Below, piece by piece: positions 34,774 through 45,889 of a stretch of 64,000 nt of DNA (position 1 is the first letter of the stretch; every line of letters begins with the position of its first letter). The stretch spans positions 30,192,612 through 30,256,611 of the forward strand of contig JALGQZ010000011.1 in the NCBI GenBank assembly GCA_023105745.1. The letters run 5' to 3'. Made by a program: the position numbers and the translations under genes. The stretch is from Austropuccinia psidii. Taxonomy: Eukaryota > Basidiomycota > Pucciniomycetes > Pucciniales > Sphaerophragmiaceae. A model generated the notes under the pieces. That model searched no databases and was not told the DNA's origin. It saw only the letters and a list, made by a program, of their open reading frames with translations.

Positions 34774-37250
34774 TGACAGTCTTGAAGTATGCTATAAATA
34801 CACAAGGAAGTCACAAAGAAACTTAAATAAACATTTTAATATTCAAAACCTACAGCTCATGTGAATTCGTTTTTCACAGATAAGATAATAAATAAGTTTC
34901 TTTTGAGTCAGTAAATTGATGTAGCCAAGACTATATTTGAACTCTAAACAAAAGAATCTACCTAAATTAGCTTCATAAGGGAGTGTAGCTTGAATTCACT
35001 TCATGAGGTGTTCAAGTGTAAAATGCTTCAAAAACTTATAAAAAATATTACTTAAAGATTTATGTAATTTTTTCTCATTTTCATGCCAAAATAATGGGAT
35101 TATAATAATCTCCATGTTACATATGCACTATTATAATTTTCATTCATGTTTCTTACACTTCATGCTGATTTATTTTTACATATGCTTTTGCTATAGCCCT
35201 AATGAATACAGATCTTTGGGCTGCAATTACTATTTTGATATAAAAAATGGTTAAAGGGAAAAAATACAGAAATGTGAGTGAGGGTACTCAACTCCCAAGG
35301 CCTCTGGGGCATAGAAAGCTCCAGATTTTGAATAAATAGCTTATAATAAAACAATAAGTCAATGAAAAACTTTTGGTAATTTTCTACTAAGCCTAGATCC
35401 CCTTTAATCATGAGAAAATAAGCACCTCTTACTCCTGTAACTACTTTGTTTCCTGATGATTTACCATTTCTAAACAAAAATGGATTAATTAAAACATTTA
35501 ATACACCATTATCCATGTAATTACTCCATGGTAACCAGCTGTCATTATACTATAAGCTCCCAACATATAGAAAATGAGGGAAATCTTCAAATATCAATTA
35601 AAAAGACAATTATTGATCAATACATGTAAAGGTTTCAGGAAAATGGGAAGTTTTGTGATAAATAATTTCAAAAAACTATGACTTCGATATTCTCAATTGA
35701 AGCTTTTACATACAGAAGACTTTTGATATCTCTATCTTAAATTATGAATCTTTGAAAATTTGAATAAATGACAGCTGCTTATATAATCTCCAAAAAAGTT
35801 TAAGAATTTGAGGAAGGCATTTTTATTTTGAAAGGAAAGAAGATTTATGGTAGTATATGAATCATTTCTCAGCCATAAATGGGTTGTGTGATAGCAAAGC
35901 CTTCCAGAGTTCAACAAAGGGAGTCTTTCCCAAAAAATTATATCAAAAAAGGTGAAAGATTGGTGAATAATACAATTTTGTAGATTGAATTCCACGAATG
36001 TGACAGTACTCCTGGGTACAGGCACTAGGTCTCAAAGTGCAGATAGCTGATGGTCTTACCAATAGCCTCAGCTCTTTTGAGCTATATTACCCACAACAGG
36101 CCCCTACAAAAAACCCTCAAGGAGTCGGATACTTGTTTTTCATGGAAAGAAAAATCCCAGAGGTTTAGGTTTTCACCAGTCACCCTCTTTCTATAACTGG
36201 AATCAAACAGATTATGCAGGTACCTGGTTTATTCCCACAGAAATTCCTGACAGACCACAGAAAGGTAGACTCTTTCCGAAAAGGCTATTAAAACAGGTGA
36301 AATTCTGGTCAATACTATCAGAATTTAGATAAAACTGCATAAATGTGACAGGCTGGAATACATATAGAATAACTTGATTTATTCATAATGATAATTTTAT
36401 GTGAAAGCAAGTGATGAAATCATAAATACAAGTATATTGATTGGTCTCTCACATATGTTCCCTCAACTTAACACCTTTTAATACCTCTTTGAGATTTTTT
36501 GGTCTTAGAAAAAGCCTAATATTTATGTTTTTACAATATTCGTCTTATAATCAATTGATATGATGAAGTTGAACAAGGCCAAACACTTTAAAATATTAGA
36601 AAATTAATCTCTAGTGTTTTGAATAATTTTGGACTATCAAGAGATATTAAATCAAGAATGTTAATATTTTAAAAAAGCATCTTAATACTTAGAATTTTAG
36701 AAAACCGTAGTATAAAACCACATGAACTGTTTTGAAATTTATTCGAAAATCTTAACTACTTTAATTCTATATAATTCCAAAGTGTTAATTTTTTTTGTGT
36801 TTATTTCTGTTAAAAACACCTTATGAGCTTTTGAGCTTATATTTGTTGTTTTATATTTTAATAAATAAGTCCCCTCATACTGAATTTCTCTAAAAACTCT
36901 TTTTATAGTGTTATTCTTAGTATGATTCTTCTATGATATTTTTTCAAAAGAGCTTCCAAGTAAATAAAAGCACTGTGGTGATGTGAAAGCTTTGTCTTAA
37001 GTGGTATCGACTTTGGTAGAGAAATATTACTCTTACCTTAATATTGTTTATAACATATTTGGGTGATAGAATAATAATTTTGAACAATTATCAAATACTT
37101 AATAATATTTTTGGTGGAAGTGATTATATGTCATGAATTAATAGCGTTATATTATAGACTTTAAATACTTAAACCTTCACATATTGTGGCTATAATAAGT
37201 ATCTCTTTATTATATTGATCTTGAGGACAACCGCAGTTCTCAATGATCCA
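34774..37250 (+). repeat. Diverged E-type LTR E3 with internal duplication
   Basis: Starts GTGACAGTCTTGAAGTATG, the counterpart of TGTGAGCCTTGAGGTAT in E1, and follows E1 in order (TTTGAACTCTAAACAAAAG, AACTCCCAAGGCCTCTGGGG, TAACTCCTGTAAC-like block, TTTTATGTGAAAGCAAGTGATG). The end near 37250 is estimated. It is longer than E1 because about 345 bp near 35900-36350 appears twice in diverged form (TCTTTCC...AGGTGAAA...GGT.AATA). Confidence 0.65.
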
Positions 37251-37754
37251 ATTTTGACTAGTTGTTTCATAGAGAACTTCTATACTCAGATAGCTCATTC
37301 GCGTAAATGTAAAATCAAAAACTCTTCACATTTCAATAATTTAGGAATTGACTTAATCAATGTAAGAATTTTAATTTATGATTATTAAATATATCTTTAG
37401 CCTATATACTTATTTGTTTTCAAAGAAATAAAGAGATCAAAGTGTTCAATTTCAAAATACTTTTTTATGAATATTCAGTGTTTTACCTATGTTTTTATCT
37501 TCAAATTTCAGCTCAGATAACCAATTATATTATTTTATGAAGGAGCTACATCTATTGAAAGTAGAAGGTTCTCACTACCCTTAATAGCACAATTTGTTCA
37601 TTAAAGAGAGAATTTGGATTTGGTCTTTCAAATATTGAATTTTTCTTAAATTTTAGATCGATGAGCTAGTGATTTAATATTTATACTAAAGGTCTTTTGG
37701 TTTGATTTAAATCCTATATAGTGTGAAAAGGTCTGGGTACTTTTTCAGTGATAC
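37251..37754. other. Unassigned AT-rich spacer
   Basis: About 500 bp between LTRs E3 and E4. No long open frame and no clear match elsewhere in the window. Confidence 0.45.
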
Positions 37755-38528
37755 TGGTGATCCTTGAGGCATATTTTGCGCACCAAAATAGGCCACAATC
37801 TTCTTCAAAGAAGTTGTTTAGTATCATGAACTAATACGTCATATTAATAATCATAATTCATCATATTAACACAGAAAAATATAGAGAGAGTGTATTGAGT
37901 GAGCAAATCAATTGATTTAAACTTAGATTTGGATTATATTCAAAATTTAACCCATGGTTGATCCACCGAGTGTGAAGCCAAAAACAGCTCTATGAAGTGC
38001 TAAAATGGAAAATAGTTCTAAAACTAATCATGAATACCAAATAAATTATCTTTTGAAGTGATTTTTTGTTGCATTTTTACACAAAAATAATGGTATTATA
38101 CAGGAAAAAACATTACATAATTATTGGTCTTAGTAATATAAATTCTTATATAGTTTGGAGTTACTTTCTTGGTATATGAAGTTTGAATTTAAATAAAATG
38201 TGCTACATACCTAAGGAAAGAATTAATTATTTTCTCTTAAATATAGCTAAGGAACACAAAAGACAGTGAGGCGAGCCGGGGTACCTAAAATATGAGGATT
38301 AAAAGGCATATCCAACAAAAAAGCAATCATACAAGTCTTATATTCAATCAAGAAATTAATTGATATCTTTTGGGAGCCTTGCTACTAAAGATCAGTATGA
38401 ATAATAATGAGATAATAGAAAATAAGGTACTATTTTGATGTTTCAAGGAGGTGATTAGTTCTTTAAAATAATGTAAAAGGAAAATTATTAATTAAATTAA
38501 ATTAATTTGACAAAAGGGAGAAAGTAAT

Positions 38529-39286
38529 TGTAACAACCATCCATCAGGGGTAAGGGTATTCATTCATACACCCACTCAAACACCCCAAACCAGCAAATCC
38601 AGTATCTGCATCAGCATTCAGTTTCAGCAATCTTCATTCTGAAACATGCATACAGCTTGGTACATCAATACAGCCTGTCAATACCTGTACAGGTTGGATT
38701 CACCCAATACAGTTTCAATACACCAATATGGAACTGTATGATCACTCAAATACACCACACCTCTTGTACAGGTTCTGTACAGCTGTACAGGACCTGTATT
38801 GGCCAGACTCAATTCAATCACCAATTATTCTCAAGAAAATTCTTCCTCTGGATCAAGGCTGGTGATTCTCACATATACCAGCCCCTCTTTCTCCCCCCTG
38901 GGGACTTTTCCCCAGTTAATTAATTTCGTTTATTTATTATTTTAAAGTTATTCTTATCCTTATAATTGGGTATTATAGTTATTTAATTTTAAGTTAGTCT
39001 TTGCCTTTTCTCTCTTCGCCTGTACAGTATGAGTTGGGTGGCCATATCCTTATTAACCCTCCTCTTTCCATTCTGACAGGTTGAAACCGTGGACTTGGAC
39101 TTGTTTGTGGTTGGCTCTTCTATTCCTTACTCTTATTCTTGTTGCTGCTTTTTCTTATATTTTTTTTAGCAATTTATCTTTAACACTCTTCAGTGTGTTC
39201 CTTCTTACCATATCTTGAGCCCTCCATAAGTGAGTCCCAGTTTACTGAGTGCCAGGCCCTCTTCACTTCGAAGAGCCCCTGTGACA
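38529..39286 (+). repeat. 5' LTR of A2
   Basis: 758 bp, TGTAACAACC to CCTGTGACA. Compared by eye with the 3' LTR: about six substitutions and one 2-base length difference. Contains palindromes CTGTACAG at 38775-38782, 38783-38790 and 39020-39027, plus CCTGTACAGG at 38684-38693. The small open frame inside is present in both LTRs but shows no protein-like features. Confidence 0.95.
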
Positions 39287-40044
39287 TTAAATTAATTAAC
39301 TCATATTTGATTCTTTCTTTCATTCATTTTATTCATCTCTCTCATTCTTCAATTATGACTTTTTCATGATTTTATGATTTTTATGATTTTTTCTCTCTCA
39401 TCAATTTTCATCGCATTCATTTCATTCAAAATGAAAATTGATTCTTTTTCTCATTTCAAAAATTCTGCTGACCATTTCACTTTATTCTTTGTCATTCTCA
39501 TTTCTCTTTTGTCTGAATTCAGGTTTTTATCAGGTTATTTGAGTGGAATTATTTGGGTTAATTGATTCATCATTCAGGGATTCTTATTGATTTGGGTTAT
39601 TCAGTGACTTTGGTTTTGAAATTTCTCAAACTTATTGATTGATTCCTCAAGACATTGATTTCACCTCAAGACTTTGATTTGACTTTGATTGATTTGATTG
39701 ATTGACTTGATTTGATTCCTCAAGATAGCCGATTTATCCTCAAGATTTTATTTGATTTATTGATTTGAATTTGATTCCTCAAGGAAATTGAATTGATTTT
39801 TGAAGATATTGATTGAAATCCTCAAGACTTAATTGATTTGATTTTGATTGACTTGATTTATTGATTGAATTTATTTCTCATAAGGATTTGACTTTGTCAT
39901 TTTCACTCTTCAAGATTTATTCATATTGATTCACTTCAAGACTATTGAGTGATTTCTCAAGTTCATCAAGATTCTCATTTGATTGTTTGGGTCAAGCCTT
40001 ATTTTATTCAAAGTATCATCAAGTTTTATTTCATTTTATTCAAA
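39287..40044 (+). other. A2 leader with low-complexity repeats
   Basis: 758 bp between the 5' LTR and the likely gag start. No TGG-type primer site directly follows the LTR (it reads TTAAATTAATTAACTC). From about 39590 to 39960 the sequence is an irregular array of TTGATTTGATT and CCTCAAGA-like units, strongly T-rich on this strand. Confidence 0.7.
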
Positions 40045-41407
40045 ATGCCATTTCAGCATAGCCCCCCAGCCAAAAATACTAGATCCCAAAGAATTCAATC
40101 TGTTCTCACTCCTACAGCAAGGGCTCCTCTTGACCACACACCATCAGTTCATCAACTGAGTGCAGATTTGGACAGAGGACCACCAATGGAAGGAGCAGCA
40201 CCCTCAAGAAGAGGTGGAATGAAATCTAGAAGATCAAGATCTTTCTCTGGACTTTTGGGTGGCTACCCTGGCATGTCTGAAGGTGCAAGAGCAACACAAG
40301 GGGAAGTTGAAGATGAAGAGGGGGAAGAGTCTGTGGAAGAGGAAGATTCTGGGGAAACTGAAGTGGCAGATGCCTTGGCAAATGCTCCAGAGGTGCCTCA
40401 GGGTTCTAATCTAGCCCTTTCTAGTCAACCTCTTGTCTCTCAAACTGATCCAAGTCTCCTCAAGATGATGGAGCAGATGACTCAATTCATGGGGCAACTC
40501 ACTCAAGCAGTTTCTCCCAGGGACAATTCCAAAGCCCCTGCTTTCAAGACTCCATCCATGAAGGCACCTGATTCTTTTTATGGTACTCAAGCTCATAAAT
40601 TGAGAGGATTTATCCAATCCTGTCAATTAATCTTCCATAATAATCCGGCAAATTTCTTCTCTGACAGGAAAAAAGTTCTTTACTCAACTTCTTTTCTCAC
40701 TGGTAGAGCTGGAAAGTGGATTGAACCCTATCTCTCAAATATTTCCAATGAAGACCCTTCCTACCTCCTCAATAATTGGCCATTATTTGAATCTCAATTA
40801 TTCACTCTGTTTGGTGACCCCAATGAAGTCAGGAAAGCTGAACAAGAGTTGGACAATTTGAGGATGAAGAAAAGTGGTCAAGGATTCCTTGTACATTGCA
40901 GATTTCAGAAGCTCAATGTCAAGAATTGGAGATTGGGGGGAAAGAGCTTATATCCATGTTTACAGAAGAGGATCGGCATCAAGATTATTGGATCAGTTGG
41001 CTTCTCACCCTGGAGCTTTTGATACTCTTCAAGAACTTATGGATGTCACCTTAGAATTAGACACAAGGTATCATGAGAGGCAAAAAGAAAAGGGTGGCAA
41101 TCAAGAGAAGAAGCCTCCAGTCATTGGATCCAATCAATCTAGGCCTCCTCAAAACTCATCTTCAAAGAGGTCTCACCAGAAGAAGAACAAGAAGGGCAAG
41201 CAATTTCAAGCTTCAAAGGACAAACCCCATGCTGCTCTCCTCAATAAGGACAATAAATTAATCGGTTTTGAAAAGGAGAGGAGGATTAAAGAGGGGTTGT
41301 TTACTTATTGTGGTGGAAAGCACCCAAATGAAAAATGCTTCAAGAGACCTCAGAACAAGCCTGGGTCATCATCAAGAGGCTTCCCTAGCAAGCAGGGAAA
41401 AGCCTGA
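40045..41407 (+). pseudogene. Gag of A2
   Basis: I place the start at ATG 40045 (MPFQHSPPAKNTRS) rather than at the upstream in-frame ATG 39949, because the first 32 codons look like leader translation. N-terminal acidic/disordered part (EVEDEEGEESVEEEDSGETE), then capsid-like APDSFYGTQAHKLRGFIQSC and LTGRAGKWIEPYLSNI. A 1-base frameshift near 40880-40892 moves the frame; 40874-41407 then reads SLYIADFRSSMSRIGDWGER, a Lys-rich region and a knuckle FTYCGGKHPNEKC whose first Cys is Phe. TGA at 41405-41407. Pol starts in yet another frame. Confidence 0.85.
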
Positions 41408-41421
41408 GTGGGAATCATGAT

Positions 41422-43665
41422 GTGTTCAATGGTTCTCACTTATTTCCTTCAAGAGCACAATTGTGCACTCTGAATACTAGTGTCAAGAGATCTTTAAAAT
41501 TTGTTATTTTCTCTTCTGTCTCTGATATTTATTATAGTATTCTCATTGATTCTGGTGCTACAAACTCTTTTATTGCAAAGAATTTTGTTCACAAGTACTC
41601 ATTGACTCTGTCAGAGCTCCCTGAAAAGATTCCTCTTTTCATTTTGGATTTTAATGAATCCCCTGCCTTGTTCCTCACCTATTATACCAAGTGGGTAGTT
41701 GACTTGCCTTCCTTCCCAAGCTTTGAATGGGACTTCTTTATCATAGATTCACCCAAGGGAGAAGACCTGATATTGGGCTATGATTTTCTTTACCATTTTA
41801 ATCCCATTATTGATTGGAAAAATGGATTGATCACCTAAGATTCTAATCATAAGGATTCTAGTGGTATTATTCCTTCTACTAGTAATGACTTAGCCACCGC
41901 TGTCAACAGTGTTGCTCTGGTCGGTGAACTTAAGACACCTTCCCTTCCTTCTTCTGTCCATATCCCTTCCATTACTCCCTCGCAGTCATTACTTCCATCA
42001 AGAGATGAAGTCTTCAAAGAGATAAAGGATGTTGGAGAAGACGTTGCCATATCTTCACTTCATCTCTTTCAAGGGGATATGGAGCTTCCTCCCTTATCTT
42101 TTCATGCATCCCTGGAGGAGCAGTGGGATGAGGAGGAAGAGCCAGAAGAACTTGAAACTGTGTTGAAGGTTGTTACTCCTGCTTATCACCAATATTTGGA
42201 TGTATTCTCCAAGGTGAAAGCAGAGAAACTTCCTCCACACCGCGCCTGTGATCACCATATCGAATTGGAGGGCCTTCTACCTCCAATTAGTGTTATCTAC
42301 TCATTATCAAATCAAGAGTCAGAAAAACTGCGGGCCTACATTTCAGAGAATGTAGAGAAAGCTTTCATTAGACTAAGCTCCTCTTCAACAGGAGCACCTG
42401 TCCTTTTTTTCAAGAAAGAGGATGGAGGTCTTCGTTTGTGTGTTGACTACCGCAAACACAATGCTGTCACTAGCAAGAACAGATTCCCTGTTCCTCCTAT
42501 GAACCAGCTTCTTACCGTATTCAATGGTTCCACTATCTTCTCCAAGATAGATTTGTGTGGTGCATATAAACTTCTGAGAATCAAAGAGGGGGATGAGCAC
42601 TTGACTGCCTTTAGAACCAAATATGGCAGTTATGAGTATTTGGTCATGCCATTTGGTTTGACCAATGCTCCTGCTTCTTTCCAAAATCTAGTAAATGATA
42701 TCTTTGCACATTTTTTGGATGTGTTTGTTGTGGTTTATCTAGATGATATTCTGGTCTTTTCCAGTTCTGAGGAGGAACATGTCAAACATGTGGCCTCTGT
42801 CCTCCAAAGACTGAGGGACAATAATCTGTTTGCCAAAGCCTCCAAGTGTGTGTTCCATGCCTCAAGTGTGGAATACTTGGGCTATGTTGTTTCAAGTGAT
42901 GGCCTCAAGATGGATTCTTCAAAAGTTCAGCAAATACTCAATTGGCCTCAGCCCAAAAACATCAAGGCTCTTCAATCCTTTCTTGGCTTTGCCAATTTTT
43001 ATCGTTGTTTCATTAAAAATTATTCCAAAAAAATCACTTCTCTCACTTCCCTTCTCAAAAAAGATTCTCCTTTCATCTTCAATGAGGAAGGTCTTAGTCA
43101 GTTTCAAGCACTCAAAGAAGCTTTCACCTCTTCTCCTATCTTATCCCATTTCAATCCATCTCTACCTACTATTGTAGAGACTGATGCTTCTGATTATGCA
43201 TTGGGAGCCATACTGAGTCAGGTGAATGACTCTGGAAAGCATCCCATTGAATTTGATAGTCGCAAGCTCTTGCCAGCTGAACTCAACTATGAAATTCATG
43301 ACAAGGAACTCCTTGGCATAGTTTGGGCTCTCAAGCGCTGGGGAGCATTTCTTCTTTCTCTTTCCAATCCTTTTGAGGTCTTGACAGACCACTCTTCCTT
43401 GCAGTATTTCATTTCTTCCAATGTTCTTACTCGTCGTCAGGCCCATTGGGCTGAATTTCTCTCAGAATTTCATTTCACTATCACTTACCGCCCAGGAAGG
43501 CGGGCCACTTTACCAGATGCCTTGTCACGTCGGGACGACGTGTACCCAGAGAGGGGGGGGACTTCATCAGTAAGAATCCTCATAATTTTCATCAAGTACT
43601 TAAGCAAGATGGAATTCAAGAGTCAAGATTCTTCTCAATCAAAGCGGAAATTTTCTCAGATTTAG
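41422..43665 (+). pseudogene. Protease, reverse transcriptase and RNase H of A2
   Basis: One frame from 41422 to 43665 with a single in-frame TAA at 41836-41838. Retropepsin: YYSILIDSGATNSFIAKNF and EDLILGYDFLYHF. RT: STGAPVLFFKKEDGG, LCVDYRKHN, FSKIDLCGAYK, VMPFGLTNAPASFQNL and intact YLDDILVFS (about 42736-42747). RNase H: VETDASDYALGAILSQ, NYEIHDKELLGIVWALKRW, LTDHSSLQYF, LPDALSRRDDVYP. The frame is lost at a run of seven G (about 43553-43559), one base short of what A1's PERGEDFISKN implies. Confidence 0.9.
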
Positions 43666-45122
43666 TGGACAAGATTCAAAAAGAAGTATGGCAAAACAAA
43701 GACTATAAAGAAATACTCAAGCAACTAGCAAGAGGTGAATCAGTTCCAGATTATTCTCTTGAACCTCAAGCCAAGTTATTATTATTCAAAGATAGAGTGG
43801 TAATCCCAAGCAATGAAGAACTTCAACTCAATATTCTTTAAAAGCGTCATGACTCACCATTGGCTGGCCACCCTGGCCAGGAGAAGACCCTCAAGCTCAT
43901 CAAGAGGGATTTTTATTGGGCTGGCATGAATCAATTCATCAAGGACAATGTGTCCTCATGTCAGCAATGTTCAAGAAACAAGAACATTCATCACAAGAAG
44001 TTTGGATTACTCAAGCCTCTTTCAATTTCGTCTGGTCCTTGGAATTCATTATCAATGGACTTCATCACTGAATTGCCACTGTCAAACAACTTTGATTCAA
44101 TCTTAGTAGTTGTGGACAGATTCTCAAAAATGGCAATCTTCATTCCAACTTAGGGCACAATCACTGCTCTGGATTTAGCTCAAATCTTCATTAATCATGT
44201 ACTTTCCAAGCATGGACTTCCAGTCAGTATTGTCAGTGATAGAGGATCCTTATTTGTTTCATCATTTTGGATTCAATTGTGTCAGAAGCTCAAGATAGCA
44301 AGAGATCTTTCAACTGCCTTTCACCCTGAAACAGATGGACAGACAGAGAGGGTAAATCAGATACTAGAACAGTACCTTTGGATGTATGTCAGCTATCATC
44401 AAGATGACTGGTACACCTGGCTCCCTCTGGCTGAATTTGCCTATAATAATGCAGAACATTCATAAACCAAGCAATCACCTTTTTTCACCATTTATGGAAG
44501 AAATCCTAGCTTTGACTCAATCCATATTTCTCAAGACTCACCTGCTGGAAAGTTATCAACAAAACTCCAATCAGTACAGCAAGTTGTCAAAGGAGAATTA
44601 GAGTCAGCAATAAGGAGCTTCAAGAAGTATGCAGATAGAAATAGAGCAATTCCACCTGATTTCCAACCTGGGGACAAAGTATGGCTAGCTTCCAAGAACA
44701 TCAAGACAACAAGACCCACCAAGAAATTATCAGAAAGATGGTTGGGACCTTTTGAAGTTCTGAAGAAGATTGGCAGTCATGCATATCACCTCAAGTTGCC
44801 TCAGCAATGGAAGACAGTTCACCCTGTATTCCATGTGTCCTTATTAGAACCAGTGAAGCATTGAACTATCCCAAATCGTCATCAATTGCCGCCACCACCA
44901 GTTTTAGTGGAGCAGCAAGAAGAATGGGAAGTGGCTCAGGTTCTGGACTCAAAACTCAAAAGAGGTAAATTATGGTACCTTGTAGAGTGGAAAGGGTTCA
45001 GTGAAGACCCAGAAAGAACCACTTGGGAACCAGCTTCAAACCTTACCAACTCACCAGATCTTGTCAAGGACTTCCACTCATTGTATCCAGACAAGCCTGG
45101 TTCAAATACCTCAAGAGTTTGA
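43560..45122 (+). pseudogene. Integrase and chromodomain of A2
   Basis: A single frame with four in-frame stops: TAA 43839-43841 (CAA in A1), TAG 44151-44153, TAA 44463-44465 (TCA in A1) and TGA 44862-44864 (TCA in A1). Domains: HPGQEKTLKLIKRDFYW and CQQCSRNK (zinc region), [40 protein letters not shown] (D, D, E), RWLGPFEVLKKIGSHAYHL (GPY/F), then VLDSKLKRGKLWYLVEWKGF and TTWEPASNL (chromodomain). Ends TGA 45120-45122. Confidence 0.9.
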
Positions 45123-45126
45123 TTTA

Positions 45127-45602
45127 TGGTGCTTGGTGGGGAGAAGAAGTTATGAAAGTAAGTTCCTCTCCTGGCATGCACCTTTAAGGGGGTATTCTAC
45201 CCATATGTTGATGTAAGAATCACCTTGGCCACTTTGTGAGCACTTGTCAATTCTTTGGACAGGTTGAGGAAGCATACAACACCAATACCCCCCGATTTGG
45301 ACCTTATCAAGATATGGCCAAATATTCCTTTCTTTGTTTCTTTTCTTTCTTTTCATTTATCATTTCAAATTATGCCAATCATCATAATTCAAGACATTCA
45401 TTACTTCAAGTCATTTACGGCAATTCTTTTCAGAAGTCATTTATGGCAATTCATCTCAGAAGTCATTTATGGCAATCTTTTCAATTTTATGGTGCTTGGT
45501 GGGGAGTGGAAGTTATGAAAGTAAGTTCCATCTCCTGGTATGCATCCCTGAGGGTTCTACTTCTTGTAAAACATCACCTTGGCCACTCTGTGAGCATCAA
45601 AT
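45127..45602 (+). repeat. Two copies of the ~115-bp 3' UTR module in A2
   Basis: Copies at about 45127-45245 and 45489-45602 share GGTGCTTGGTGGGGAG, AGTTATGAAAGTAAGTTCC, CTCCTGG and TCACCTTGGCCACT. They correspond to the A1 modules at 4337 and 4605. Between them lies a 26-bp tandem repeat. Confidence 0.85.
45409..45484 (+). repeat. 26-bp tandem repeat, three units
   Basis: Units begin AGTCATTTAYGGCAAT at 45409, 45435 and 45461, with period 26. Lies between the two 3' UTR modules of A2. Confidence 0.85.
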
Positions 45603-45889
45603 GCTTGGTTTTCATTTTCAGACACTTTTTGGCCAGAATCAAGCAACTCACTACAAGAAGGACCAACCATCAGGATTTTTCTTTATTTCTTTCTTTACTC
45701 TTGTTTTCTGTTATTCTTTATTTTTCTTTCTTTATTACTTGTATAATTTTCATTCTTTTATTTCTTAAAGCAGCAGCATCCCCTCCCAAATCATGTATTG
45801 GGAGGCTCCATTATTTTATTTTTTTCATTTTTTAGTATTTATAAGAGTGGGGATAGGAGGCAAACGAAACACAAACAAGGAAAAGGAAA

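Noticed and set aside
38657..38923. 88-codon frame present in both A2 LTRs
   Set aside because: Identity reflects LTR identity, not coding selection. No protein features.
42385..42684. Minus-strand frame within A2 RT
   Set aside because: Reverse complement of conserved RT codons; no independent motif.
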